Source: Hippasteria phrygiana (taxonomy: Eukaryota; Echinodermata; Asteroidea; Valvatida; Goniasteridae). From it: DNA of 64,000 nt. Under the pieces are notes generated by a model. It saw only the letters and a list, made by a program, of their open reading frames with translations, did no database searches and was not told the origin of the DNA. A program made the position numbers and the translations under genes. Positions 34,020 to 46,030 of the stretch are shown here, in pieces (position 1 is the first letter of the stretch; every line of letters begins with the position of its first letter). Location: assembly GCA_037893225.1 (NCBI GenBank), contig JAZGUH010000375.1, positions 1,984,001 to 2,048,000 on the forward strand, given 5' to 3'.

Positions 34020-36515
34020 GGGACAGATTCGACCGATCCTTTGCTTGGTGCACACAAGGCGAGGATGTAAAGTAAGCAACAGACAGATTTTTGGGGTAAA
34101 CTTTGCAGCAGTTTTTGTGTTCACAGTGTAAACACAGTGCATGAAAATTGTGTTTGTATTCTTGCTGTAGTAGCCTATGGGAAAATTGGGCTTCTTTTTG
34201 TGGGGCTCTGGTAGGAGCCCCATTGGCACTACCTATATTCGCGCGTAATCAATATTAGCGCACAACCTTTCTCTGTATGTGAAGTAAATAATTAGTAACT
34301 AAATATGTTTCCACACGGCCCTCGTAGAATGTGACGCAATGACCTTTGCGCTATGCACGAATATGGGCTAGGCATATTGAGGATGCTTTTGAGGATGACA
34401 TGATCGTTGTGTACTGATGACACTTGGCTGCCTTGGAAATGTATTTTCTTTTAGGTAGCAACACTGGGAGAATAGAAGTATAGTCAAAGGCTCTATTTTT
34501 TGCTCACGTGAGAGAAATTTTGCTGTGGAGATTAGGTGCGCGAAAATTGGTAACACGTGGATAGCTGTTCTACATGTTCTAGTATAGTCGGACTCCCTAT
34601 TATCGCGGCATCGGATTTTTTTTACTTTTGCGTTGCCAATTAAAACGCCTTCGAGTGGCGGTTGTTATCCAGTTCATCAGGCATTAAGGACTTTCTGCCG
34701 AGTTGTATACAAAAATGACGATTAAAAATGTTGTGTCTGGAGTCTGGACTTTTAATGATTTTTAATAAATATTTACATTTTCCAAAACTTGTAAATTTTG
34801 CCTCACCGTGTCTGCTAAAAGGTATCGCCTACATTTTAACAAATCTTTAATGGTGCTCTGTCCATGAAGGTTCCATTGTCTGGTTCCCATTCAACAGCTG
34901 CAAATGCAAAATGACGCCGAAGGACGATATTTCCACCGCGAAATCGTAAACATCTTTACAGGATGAAAATAAGGGCAGTGCGGCAAAACAAAAATAAAAC
35001 AACGCACCGTGTAAAGTGAATGGCGCCCCCAATCGTCAATCAGTAAACTTGGTTTGTAATGTCGGTAACTAGTTTGGCAATTCCAATAACCTAAAAGTGG
35101 AATTTGTCCCCTTGCAGGGGGACAGAGTGTTGAGAAATCATCCAGCAGGCCAAATCGTCTTTAATCAACTTGAACTTTACAGGGAAAATATCACTCAGAC
35201 TTTATTCAGGGAATGTTTTGGTCAAACATTAACTGTGAATAAAAAAGTTGAGATCATTTTAAAAACAACTTCACGCCAACCATGATAAAATAGGCAATTT
35301 TGTAGTGTAGGGCCTTGTTCCCTATATTAGGGAAAAAAATCCACTTCTAGGTTATTGGAATTGCCAAACTAGTTAGCGACATTACAAACCAACAGGTATG
35401 CCGTAGATAAAGGGCAGGGTTAATTTAGTTTTGAGGGAAATTTTTGGGTAAAGCGGCGATAAGGACGACAAAACGCAACGCGAAAATAAAGATGGCGATC
35501 ACCGAGACACACAATCAATAAACACGTAAAACCGCATTCATTCGCATAGCAACTGCCGTAAAGCGCGTAAAAATTTCTACCGAAATACACTGTTCAAAAT
35601 TACACCCAAAAAATGTCAATAGAATAAACTTTTTTGACTCAAACTAAAGCATCACGGGAACTGCATCAGCCCTAACTGGCATTAAAAAATAGAAGAGCAA
35701 GCACATTAGAACGGACGTGATTAGTCGCATGTTCATTGTCATGCTTGCAAAAATCCTCTTTTGATTGGCTAATAATGTGACATTATTACTATTAGCTGTT
35801 CTAATTCCAGAAATTTGCATTCATCATCAGTAACTCGTACCCTGGATTCCCCAATTATTTCCTATATTTTTATTGCCATTTAAAATGGATTTTTCTGGTT
35901 ATTATTTTCCTTATGTTCGATGCAAAGATATGTGAAAAGGGTATCGCTCAACTCATGACAGATATTTAGCATAAAATCAAATAATATTTGGACTGGTTAC
36001 AGTGCCATCATGGCCATAGGTTTGTGTATAAATTACATGGTTTGTTTGGCCTCCAAACCCACAATGCATTGATAATGTCGAAAAGGTTTATTAAGAGAAG
36101 TCTGCTTTAACTGTATTGTTAGGTTGAAAAAGTCATTTTGGAATGAAACAAAAATATCCTTGAATATAATTGTCTTGGCCGCGAGCATGTCTTTTTTCAC
36201 TACCGTCGATTTTGTTTTTATATCAACGTAAAAAGCAAGACTTATACAACACAAACGACAGGACAATTCGGGAAGATTGGGGAGCAATCTCTATTCCGAT
36301 AGTACCGCGATCCCGTCTAACTTAGTTTTAGTGCGAACGCCGCTGCGTTTTACCGCGGCGACCATCATTGCCATGCCAGTTTGTACCATAATTTAAGTTT
36401 GAAGTCCATGCGTGCTATATATCTCCCGGTTTTCCTTCCTCCATGTACAATGTAATCAAATAAACTTTCCAAAATCGAAACTTCGCCGAAACATGACATT
36501 GACAAACAATTAAAT
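34020..36515. other. Stretch with no gene seen apart from the MITE at 35051-35390
   Basis: Short ORFs only, none with domain character. Related pieces near 34590 (CGGACTCCCTATTATCGC) and 35455 (GCGGCGATAAGGACGAC) may be ends of an older DNA element around the MITE. Confidence 0.45.
35051..35390. mobile_element. 340-bp MITE with ~50-bp TIRs
   Basis: Left end GGTTTGTAATGTCGGTAACT and right end AGTTAGCGACATTACAAACC are inverted over about 50 bp with very few mismatches. No clear TSD. Confidence 0.75.
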
Positions 36516-36599
36516 GTACCTACCTAGCCTTGGTCAAGGCTGTTCGGGAATTAGTCCGCATCTACTTCCAAAAATGTAAGGCTCTCCGCCGTTAGTAGG

Positions 36600-37170
36600 C
36601 TGTTTCATTGATTTTTTTTAAAGAGCCCCAGCTTCTTGATTTGTACACCTGTGTGTAGAGGAAACCTTCAAAGGCATTATACAATTTGAATTTTTAAAAT
36701 CGGACTTGTGGTTATGACTATATTACAGTTTTAATGAGCCTAGTTGGCCCCATTTTGGGGACAATTGTTCTTATGTTTTTCTTTATCTTTTAGACAGCCC
36801 AGGTTTTGTACACACCATATGGAAAAATAAATGAAACCCTTTTTTACCAATTACTTTCATAATAAACGGTTATAAACCTTTTATTCACATTAATTTGCCA
36901 CTGATTGAAACATGAATTATTAAATGCAATACAATGCATGAAAAAACGAAGTTAATTAACACTAATGAACACTATAAATTAACACCAATTAACACCAATT
37001 AACACAAGTAAGTAAAATATACAATAATGCCAAGGCATGGTGATATTTCTAATAAAGTAATGAAAGACATGGATTTGTAATTGTTTTGTTATAGACTGAG
37101 TGGATAATTAATTATAAAAAGAAAATATGTTTCCTATTCCTGTCAACACATTTTTAGAGGTTTGTTACGC
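36600..37170. mobile_element. ~570-bp insertion in the left foldback arm
   Basis: The uninterrupted arm reads CTCCGTTAGCCTT (reverse complement at 39500-39515). Here the sequence is split, with GTTAG on both sides (36595-36599 and 37171-37175), a possible 5-bp TSD. AT-rich interior with AATTAACACC repeats near 36955-37005. Type unknown. Confidence 0.5.
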
Positions 37171-37179
37171 GTTAGCCTT

Positions 37180-38567
37180 GTTACGCCCCAACTATGGCAT
37201 TGGCCCAACTATACCTGGGCCGGCTCCAACTGTAGTTGGGACCGGTCCCAACTGCAACAGAGTAATTGGGAAATTTCCAACTACAGTTGGGACTGAAGGG
37301 GCGGGGATACGGAACCGCACGTGAATATATGCATAAATTACAATAATCGTATATGGTGCGCGCAAGGCTTGGAAAGGAAGTTTTGTGGGTTCGACGCACG
37401 TGGTGGCTGGCCGGCCGGCTATTATTTATGGTTAGTAGGCCAAGCTTGCTAAACATCATACCATAGACGAAATCTTCACTATTTAACCAATTTGAACATA
37501 ATTTCATCATTTGTTTAAAAATTATCAGCTGTACAGAGCAAGTTCGAGTGGCGACTATTTGTCGACCACAAGTCGATTTTGCCTGGTACCAATATGTATT
37601 TCGTGTACACATTACCATGGAAAATCGACTAGTGGTTGACAAATAGTCGCCGCTCGAACTTGCTCCATGTTATGGTTGCTGCCTGCCACAGTTGGGCCAG
37701 GATTGAAGTAGTGGTCCCAACTATGGTTGGGACTATACTAGGCACTGAATACTCATTCGAATTAGTTGAACACAATTTCACTTTATTTAAAAATTATCAA
37801 CCATGTTATGGTTACTGCCTGCCACAGTTGGGCCAGGATTGAAGTTGTGGTCCCAACTATGGTTGGGACTGCGCTAGGCACTGAATACTCAGTCTCATTA
37901 CTTGAACACAATTTCACTGTATTTAAAAATTATCAGCCATGTTATGCATTGCCTGCCACAAAGTGGTGTTCCCAATTATGGTTGGGAGGGATGGACTGCA
38001 CTAGGCACTGCAAACTCATTCTTATTAATTGAACACATTTAAATAACAAATAATTAACGAATTGATATAAAATTGCAGTGTATTTTTGTATTGTTACAGA
38101 CGAAAAATGTGAAGGAATCGAGACAAGTGTACTCGGCACTCTGAGACTATTACCCCAATCACATGCTAATTAAATATTTGAGAAAACAAAACATTATGTC
38201 TGTTTCCTTTTTTTTTAAGGAATGACCCCGGCTTATTTACTCCCGGAATTCAATTTTTCATAACCGTCAATGCACAAATGTACATTGTACATGTACATGT
38301 ACATGTACATGTACATGTTTATACACGTGGCACAGCCGGAGATTTGCATAACAGTGCAGCCCCCAAACCCCGTGATCATGCATAATCATGACGAATGGCT
38401 TTTTCAGTCATGCGCCTTACAATAAATACAACACCCCCCGTCGCGTTTAGTCGAGTCCCAACTATAGTTGGGATTTCCCAACTGTCCGGTTCTAGTTGGT
38501 ACCGGCCCAACTATAGATGGGACTGGCCCAAGTATAGTTGGTACCATGACCGTAGTTGGGGCGTAAC
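37180..38567. mobile_element. 1.39-kb TIR element built of CAACTATAGTTGGG palindromes
   Basis: Ends GTTACGCCCCAACTA and TAGTTGGGGCGTAAC, with long terminal regions rich in CCCAACTATAGTTGGGAC units. Flanked by AGCCTT at 37174-37179 and 38568-38573 (6-bp TSD). The other foldback arm at 39495-39510 shows the uninterrupted site (reverse complement GTTAGCCTTACAAGG). Interior has about 125-bp repeats near 37660-38010 and no transposase. Confidence 0.75.
38283..38319. repeat. (ACATGT)n microsatellite
   Basis: About six units of TACATG/ACATGT. The motif is scattered throughout the window. Confidence 0.85.
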
Positions 38568-39505
38568 AGCCTTACAAGGATATGTGATTTTGGTCCCCGT
38601 AACTCAATGGGATTTGCAATACGCTCTTGCGATATCAGTTACAATGTTCCAGAATTCCACTTTCCCAAACCTTAATCTCCCCAGAAGGTTATCCAATCCC
38701 TCCTACATATCTTTTAGACTTTTGCGGCCCATTTGCGGAACATTGAAACGGACAATTTATTGAGTAATGGAGTTTTTACTCACCGACCGACGTATGCAGC
38801 CAAAATGAACATGGCGTCGCACAGCTGACTGATACAGTCCACCAGAATGCGCATGCGCGTGGATTTTTCGAAGAAATTTGGGGCTCGACCATTTTTTGAA
38901 GGAGGGGGGTGCATCTTGTCTACATCGCGCAACGGTGATGTGTGCATGACGCGCTTTACACATCGTTGTGTGTGTTTGAACATTCCTTCGGTTTTAAAAT
39001 GAACATTTACGGAATCTTTTTGGTGCTGATTAATAGTCGGTATTGCAACATTATAACGTTCAAAATTCGCTGACATTCAGTTTTGCGTTTGTTTTTGTAT
39101 GCGGTATCTAATCTGGATAAAAACATACATTCCACACATCACCAAAGCGCGATGTAGACAAGATGCCCCCCTCCTTCAAAAAATGGTCGAGCCCCAAATT
39201 TCTTCGAAAAATCCACGCGCATGCGCATTCTGGTGGACTGTTCAGTCAGCTGTGCGACGCCATGTTCATTTTGGCTGCATACGTCGGTCGGTGAGTAAAA
39301 ACTCCATTACTCAATAAATTGTCCGTTTCAATGTTCCGCAAATGGGCCGCAAAAGTCTAAAAGATATGTAGGAGGGATTGGATAACCTTCTGGGGAGATT
39401 AAGGTTTGGGAAAGTGGAATTCTGGAACATTGTAACTGATATCGCAAGAGCGTATTGCAAATCCCATTGAGTTACGGGGACCAAAATCACATATCCTTGT
39501 AAGGC
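38568..39505. repeat. Near-perfect 375-bp inverted repeat with 190-bp spacer
   Basis: Aligning one arm to the reverse complement of the other shows only two 1-2 nt indels until the last 20 bp next to the spacer. Each arm holds an ATG-initiated 29-nt exon-like stretch followed by a consensus donor, pointing away from the spacer. Confidence 0.9.
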
Positions 39506-39778
39506 TAACGGAGAGCCTTACATTTTTGGAAGTAGTCCGCATCCATGTGCAAATGTGGCCTCGCGCGCGCGCTTTGCACTCGTCACACGTACGGGTCCGG
39601 GTACGTACCAAAGATCCTATCTACGCGACGCTATACGATCTTTGGTACGTACACGTATACGAAGCGCAAACAGCGACCTCACGAGGCTATATAAGTATAT
39701 GCTGCAATATGCAAATTTGCATATTATTCACGTTGCCGCGTACGTGAGGTCGCAGGCTCGCTCATCACGGCCGCTATC

Positions 39779-39906
39779 TGTAGTGATATGTAAATTAGTG
39801 CAGCAAGGTCAGGGGTCAGTTTAATAAAACTCTCCACGCATTATTACCAGCAACCATCCTGTCTCCCGTGTGTCCGTCTTATTTATCGTTAATCCATAAT
39901 ACTACA
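39779..39906 (+). repeat. 5' LTR, 128 bp
   Basis: TGTAGTGATATG...AATACTACA. Compared with the 3' LTR there is one substitution and two indels (3 and 4 nt). The primer-binding region TGGTGGCAGCGG starts directly after it. Confidence 0.9.
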
Positions 39907-40965
39907 TGGTGGCAGCGGTGCCAAAAGGACCAGATTTTTATCGAGGCATCGCTTGGACTATCGGTGGTTAATCGGCGTTCTGACTACAGTTCGTTTTTGT
40001 GGAAAACAAAACACGCCTGTCAGACTTTCAAGTCAACTACTATCTCGCACTTTCGACCACACACACAGCAACGTGCATGCACCATACGCTGTACATACCA
40101 CATGTACTAGCGCCCGATACACGCGGTGTGCGTAACCACCGAATCAACACAGATGCACGGCAGACATTTCATGGCAGAAAGTTCCAGCACACACCGACTT
40201 GACAAACGGTAACTCGCAATTAAACAGCCATCGAGGATGAGTGGACCAGCCTAACAGCGCTGGAACTAAGAAGCAAGAGGTTAAAAAGGACCGTTGCTAC
40301 CAGAATCCTGCGAACGGTCTGTATTTTGCCGAATCACACGGAAGTCCCTCACTTCTGCCATCCACGAGCATTACACCGAAATTGTGATAAAACGCCCAAT
40401 AGCGGCGGAGCGCATAGAGGGCTACTCTCTCCCACCGGACAGTAAGTGTGACATCATCGGCCCAGCAGCATCGCCAATCCTATCAACGACCCCGATGATG
40501 ATCCAGCCTAGTGTTGCTCCTGCGGATGTCCAGCAAAGACCAGTGATCTGACTTAGCTTACAAAGTACAATACATGCCCAAGCCAAGGTCAAGCAACGCA
40601 GTGGAGAGACTAGAACTGTCGGTGTTTGCCAGCCAGTTATGCAAGTTGTAAAAGACTATTAAGAAGTAAAAAGCTATCAAACTTGTGCATGCTACAGGTC
40701 ATTTAATTATTATGTATGTTACTTATGACTTTGATTTGAATGCCACAGTTGACATGTCAGATAGTGTTTAATGGTCAAGTCTGTAACATTACATGTAAAC
40801 ACTGCATAATTTTTTACCTATCGTTGTCAAACCGGCAGCAAACTTGATCATCCTTGCCTGTGCCTGTGCAAACGTGTAACCAAAACGAAATATGGCCAAA
40901 TTCCCATAAATGGACTGGCGACTCGTTTCGACATAGTTTGCTCGAAAAACCTAAAGGTTATACCA

Positions 40966-41430
40966 TTGATGCAATGCTTGAGGAAGGGTGCCGCCATGAG
41001 GCCGTGTCTGCGAGCAAGCAATGTTTGCAGACGCTCTCAAGCGAAACTGCTGCGTAAAAACCTGCTGCGCAGCAATCAGTTGATGCGTTTAACTCGTCGC
41101 GCCGCACATGTGGAAATTGTGGCCTTTCCCACAAACCGCGCAAATGCCCTGCCTATTATGACAAATGCAAGTCATGCGGCACTAAGGGACATTGGGCGAA
41201 ATATTGCCGGAAAACCAAGTCTCGTAAACAAGGGCGCTCATCAAGCAGGTCATCGGACAGGCGCCGCCGAAAACCGCGAAGCGCGTCCAGAAGGCCTAGC
41301 AATTACAGACGCCCACAAACCCGCAGTGGTTCCAAGGATGGTGACCCTAGTCGTGGCAACGAAGAACAAGACTTCTTCGAGGATGACTGACTCACAGCGG
41401 ACGCGTCGTCCGAGACATTCCATTCTGTCA
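40966..41430 (+). pseudogene. Gag nucleocapsid region with two CCHC knuckles, decayed
   Basis: In the frame starting at 41109 two knuckles are readable: CGNCGLSHKPRKC (41109 on) and CKSCGTKGHWAKYC (41165-41208), followed by a basic Arg/Ser-rich stretch. Frame differs from the long ORF at 40966-41652. Confidence 0.75.
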
Positions 41431-41438
41431 CCCTGTCT

Positions 41439-42014
41439 GTGTCAGACCTGTGCACAGCAGCCGAGCATCGACAAGGACCAGTTGAGGCTTTCACCACCCT
41501 CGATGTGGTCTGCCCTGACCGTCTTGGGCAACACTTCCTCCAAGTTAAGGTCGACACGGGAGCAAGTGCCAATACCCTCCCGGTTTGCACGATGCGGCAA
41601 ATCTATGGAGACGAATGGAGACGCCAACTCACCCCCACCAACACCAAGTTGAAGGCGTACAACGGCTCCAACATCACCTGCTATGGCCAAATACACATCA
41701 TGTGCAGATACAAACAGGCAGACTGGCATAGAGAGAAGTTCTTTGTTGTAGATGTACCCGGTCCAGCCATTGCTGGACTCCCTACAAGTCGCACCATGCA
41801 CTTGGTTACAATCCACACCATCATGCAGCCTCCTCATCTTACAGGTCCACAGCAGGAACCAAGAGCCAGTACCCACACTCCGGTGCGCGAGATTCATGAT
41901 CTGAAGGAGCGGTACCCTAAGCAATTCGACACTCTGGGCAACTTCAAAACCCGAGCTCACCTAAACCAATGCCTAAAGGTGTCCACACAAAATCCACACC
42001 CTCGAAGAGCTTAA
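41439..42014 (+). pseudogene. Retropepsin (aspartic protease) region
   Basis: VDTGASANTLP around 41549-41580 is the catalytic Asp-Thr-Gly with its flap approach. AIAGLPTSRTMHLV follows near 41770. The ORF ends shortly after the junction where the RT N-terminus is missing. Confidence 0.85.
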
Positions 42015-42696
42015 CCCGGAGTTTGCTCAATCAACCTACTTCTCCAAGCTGGATGCCAAGGCCGGTTACTGGTCTGTCCATCTGGCAGAGGAATCTCAGG
42101 AGCTGACGACTTTTCGTACACCGTTTGGCCGTTTTTGCTTTCGCCGTCTCCCATTTAGCTTAGCAGTAAGCCAGGACGTATTCCAACAATGCATGGACCG
42201 CATCATAAGCCAGGTCCCAGGTTGTGTTGGAATAGCCGACGACATCGCAGTCTTTGGTTGCACCGAGCGCGACGAGCGCCATACTGCTCTCATGGAAACC
42301 GCTGTCAGAGAGGGCCTCGTTTTCAACAGTGCCAAGTGTGAAATCAAAGTTTGGCAGATACACTTCTTCGGTTCCATCTACTCTGACAGTGGTATCCCTC
42401 CGGATCCAGATAGGGTTGCAGATATCCACTCCATGCCCACACCACAGGACAAGGAGGATCTCCAACAGTTCCTTGGCATAGTCAACTTTGTCTCGCCATA
42501 CATACCGAATTATGCACACCACGCTGCACCATTGCGAGACCTTCTCCGCAAAGATATTCCATATCTCTGGCAGGAGGATCACCAAGCATCCTTTACAGCC
42601 CTCAAGCACTCCATCACACCACAGTCCTGTCTAAGATTCTATGACCCACAAGTGGATACCGCCCTCGAAGTAGATGCTTCACAAAAAGGCTTATAG
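42010..42696 (+). pseudogene. Reverse transcriptase, truncated, with start of RNase H
   Basis: FSKLDAKAGYWSVHL, FGRFCFRRLPFSLAVSQDVF, and the catalytic GIADDIAVF (about 42228-42253) are visible, then the thumb and LGIVNFVSPYIPN. Compared with family length, the fingers region preceding LDAKAGY is largely absent. The RNase H start DASQKGL hits a stop at 42696. Confidence 0.85.
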
Positions 42697-43256
42697 GTGC
42701 TTGCATTACCCAGGAAGGGAAGCCGATTGCATTTGCTTCGAAGAGCTTGTCTCCTTCACAAAGCACATACTCCAACATCGAGAGGGAAGCCTTGGCCCTC
42801 GTATTCGGCATAAAGAAGTTCACCGTATACACTGACCACAAACCATTGGTCACAATCTGGCGCAAACCCCTTGCCAGTGCACCACCCCATCTGCAGCGTC
42901 TCCTCATCAAGCTGCAAGGGTACGACTTTGATGTTGTCTACAAGTCTGGTGTGACAATGGTGATTGCTGATGCCCTCAGTAGGTTGCCCAACCCTTCCAA
43001 GCTCGACGACGTACCACTTGATGAATCGATAGCAGAGACACAGTCAGATGGACATTCAACTGTCCAACAGATCGATCTTGTCCACTTTGGGCGTGCTAGA
43101 CAGGATCTGCTCCAACAGGAAACGGCCCGGGACCCAATCCTATCAGAGATGCAGAGACTGATCTATTCAGGCTGGCCAGAGTCTATAAAAGGCCTTCCTC
43201 GTGACCTACGACCTACTGGTCCTATAGGGAGGAGCTTGGGTTGTCGTGTGGCGTGA
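42690..43256 (+). pseudogene. RNase H region
   Basis: Continues in another frame after the stop: YSNIEREALALVFGIKKF, YTDHKPLV, LQGYDFDVVYKSG and ADALSRLP are all standard Ty3/gypsy RNase H landmarks. Confidence 0.85.
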
Positions 43257-43317
43257 TCTTCAAAGGTCGACAAGTCCTGATCCCGGAATCCATGCGCCAG
43301 GGTATTTTAGACGACCT

Positions 43318-44381
43318 CCACAGTGGCCACTTGGGCATTGAAAAACCAGGCGTCTAGCACGTGATTCCGTCTTCTGGCCAGGAATAAATGACCAGATAAG
43401 CCGTGTGGTGTCATCCTGCCACACCTGTCAGGAGCATCAGCCTCGCCAACGCAAGGAGCCACTTGAGCCACACGAGATACCCATCACCCCTTGGACAAAA
43501 CTCGGAACTGACCTCTTCATGCTAGAGAGCGAAACGTATCTCCTCATTGTTGACTACCATTCTAAGTTTCCGATTGTCCGCAAATTGTTGGACACTTCGA
43601 GCGAAGCAGTCGCATGTCAAACAGCAGACATCTTTAGCCTGCTGGGGGTACCCACCGAGATCATCTCCGACAATGGACCGCAGTTCATTGGCCAGGCATA
43701 CAAATGCATGCGTGGTCAGTTTCTCACACCACCTCTTCACCCCGCTATCCACGTTCGAATGGACTCGCAGAACGGACAGTTCGTACCGTCAAGTCGGTCA
43801 TGACCAAGTGTCGTAAAACAGGCCAAGATGTAGGCCAAGCACTCCTGAATCTCCGATCGGCACTGATTGACGCTAATCTCCCCTCCCTAGCAGAAATACT
43901 ACTTGGCAGGCCTATCCGTACCATCTTGCCGAGCAACAATCCACTGAGCTCGACCCAGAAGCCACAGATCATCCACGATCGGCTGGAGGAACGCAAGAAC
44001 AGGATAAAAACTGATCACGATGAACAAGCTGGACCGGAGCTTCCGCCACTGTACGTCAGACAGCCTGTATGCATCCTTAACCCAGCAAAGTCCATATGGA
44101 CTCCAGGCACTGTAACCAGGGTCTGTGAGGAACCACGTTCATATGAGGTTGCCACTCCAAATGGAACCACTGTGAGACGCAACCGTTCACACTTGCGCGA
44201 AATGCATGTCAAAACGCGCATGCCAAAACCAAGTGCGAATGGCAAAAAGCCCAAGAAGCACGTCCACTTTGATGAACGTCCTCCACGTGTCTTGTTCCCA
44301 CCCTCGCAGGCACCAGTTACGCGTAGGCCAGAACAAAGTGATAAGCCCATAGCACAACGCAGACCTCCCTCATTGCAGTGA
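43318..44381 (+). pseudogene. Integrase region, frameshifted
   Basis: CHTCQEHQPRQRKEPL (43411 on) is the zinc-binding CC part. WTKLGTDLF and LIVDYHSKFP carry the first catalytic Asp region, and EIISDNGPQF the second. After a frame change near 43740 the reading resumes with PRSNGLAERTVRTVKS (third acidic residue region) and a C-terminal basic tail. Confidence 0.85.
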
Positions 44382-44651
44382 CCCCAAACCACTCGTTCTG
44401 GACGTACAACACGGGTTCCAGTGATAAGGTACACTGATGATTAGCTTTTGAGAGTTTCAACAAGTATTTAGTTTTCGATAATGTTTGAAACAAGTTTGAT
44501 GTTATTGTTGTTCATTGTTAAAAACTTTGCAATGATGCCATGTTGATTACTTGTTTCTTGTTACAAAGAAAAGAAACAAACAAAAAGGTGAATTTGACAA
44601 CAAACACTTACTGGGACAACTTACTTTAAAATAAAACTGGGGGGGGGGGGG

Positions 44652-44772
44652 TGTAGTGATATGTAAATAAGTGCAAGGTCAGGGGTCAGTTTAATAAAAC
44701 TCTCCACGCATTATTACCAGCAACCATCCTGTCTCCCGTGTGTCCGTCTTATCGTTAATCCATAATACTACA
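44652..44772 (+). repeat. 3' LTR, 121 bp
   Basis: Same ends as the 5' LTR and preceded by a purine tract (AAAATAAAACT then G13). Very short for a gypsy LTR. Confidence 0.9.
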
Positions 44773-45099
44773 CTATCGTCGAACGCCTTGACCAAGGCTA
44801 GTAGTACCTACCTCGAATGCTCGAATCGAATCACACAAAAGACATGAAAGACAACCTCGCCATGAAGAGCGCCCTCATATTCCCACTCCACCCAGCCTCT
44901 ACTTCCTCCGGTCTACTGGTCCTGTCCACCGAGCAGAGGGAATGGCCATGGTGCTGTGGCCCACCACTGCATGCAGGGAAAGACACCATAGAGGCAGAAC
45001 ACTACCAAGGGTCCGGAACCAGCCCGATGCAGGAGAGCTTGTATACATGTAACTATTGCTTCCTTCATGGTATAACATGTCACACTATAAAATGATGGT

Positions 45100-45119
45100 G
45101 GGGGGGGGGGGGGGGGGGG
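45100..45119. repeat. Poly(G) tract, 20 nt
   Basis: Uninterrupted G run in the spacer between the foldback element and block B. Confidence 0.9.
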
Positions 45120-45465
45120 TTCCCACAACAACCTTTTACAAAATGCACCCGGAGAAGAATTCACAGTGAATTCTGGGGCAAATTTAACAATGTTTAACAA
45201 CCCATGGATTACCAAAATGAATGATGGATAAGCGTTTCTTTTTGTTGGCATGTGGGACACGGACGCACTACATTATTCCGTATTCCACACGTGCTTGTGG
45301 GATAACTATAACTTGGCCGTGTCCGAAATGGGCATCTAGAGCTACAGCTATGTCTACATCACACGTAGTTGTAATATGGACGAACAACCGAGACAATAGC
45401 CCTAGACAAGAGATTCGGATGCAGCCTAATAGAAGTAAGATGAGGTGTCACAAAAAGGGCAACTG

Positions 45466-45990
45466 ATTAGGGGATAAAACATGACAGCTCCTGATCAGGG
45501 GATAAAATGTAACAATTCCTTTTTATTCACACAGGTGGTGTACGTCAAAGGTAGCATACAACATTTTCAAACTACAAAAACAAAACTACTAAATTCTTTT
45601 GAAATACCAATGGTTGAAGTTACCCAGCTAGGTCTGAAAAATGGGATACATGTATACACTTTCTTGGTATCTGTTGAAGATTTATCCTCTATTTACATCT
45701 GGACCCAGGAAAACCATAACTTAGAGTGGTAGGGCTGGCAACTTAAAATGTGGCCAACCCCATTACTTCTGTTGTAGCCTTTTTATACTTAGGGTGGCTT
45801 TAAAGCCTTGTATTGGCCAACTTCCATAAAAAACCAGGGGTGCGTTTTGGCGGTCAAAACCGAAAACTGGTTCTGTTGTTTCTCCTTGTTTAATCACTCT
45901 GGAAATTTTGGGATTTCATTATGATGCGTAATTTTCGCCTCTTTCAAATTCCCAAAGAAATTCACTGACAAGAAGCAATCAAAACAATTC
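45466..45990. repeat. Block B counterpart of 8010-8640
   Basis: Collinear with the A-side sequence up to about 45800. The right part then contains a MITE (45835-46030). Confidence 0.55.
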
Positions 45991-46030
45991 TTGGTTAATG
46001 GCTGTTTGTGACCGCCAAAACGCACCCCTG
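45835..46030. mobile_element. 196-bp MITE with CAGGGGTGCGTTTTGG ends
   Basis: CAGGGGTGCGTTTTGGCGGT and its exact inverse at 46011-46030. hAT-like ends. No clear 8-bp TSD. The inner part resembles, in inverted orientation, sequence near 8480-8600. Confidence 0.75.

Larger units (their letters stand above)
39779..44772 (+). mobile_element. Ty3/gypsy LTR retrotransposon, full-length but coding-dead
   Basis: LTRs 39779-39906 and 44652-44772, with TSD CTATC at 39774-39778 and 44773-44777. Order of pieces: zinc knuckles (41109-41208), aspartic protease (41500-41700), RT (42010-42650), RNase H (42650-42990), integrase (43320-44000). Protease-RT-RH-IN is the Ty3/gypsy order. Breaks: the N-terminal RT region is missing at about 41990-42010, frame changes near 42690, 43255, 43355 and 43740, and no recognisable capsid region in 39910-41000. 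A 13-nt G run stands as polypurine tract before the 3' LTR. Confidence 0.88.
36526..44803. mobile_element. Large foldback element with nested insertions
   Basis: Flanked by GTACCTACCT direct repeats (36516-36525 and 44804-44813). The outer inverted ends include AGCCTTGGTCAAGGC on the left and its diverged inverse at 44783-44800, then a block with CATTTTTGGAAGTAG (39525-39540, inverse at 36563-36600). The inner arms 38568-38944 and 39133-39505 are nearly identical. The left arm is interrupted at about 36600-37170 and 37180-38567, and the right part by the LTR element 39779-44772. No transposase recognised. Confidence 0.65.

Noticed and set aside
38757..39317. Duplicate conserved gene indicated by similar 68-73 codon ORFs
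   Set aside because: The ORFs are alike only because the DNA is an inverted repeat. No domain is recognised; only the short exon-like starts with donors were kept, as a hypothesis.
41442..42609. Minus-strand ORFs of up to 172 codons inside the LTR element
   Set aside because: Antisense to clear protease and RT motifs on the plus strand, with no domain character of their own.
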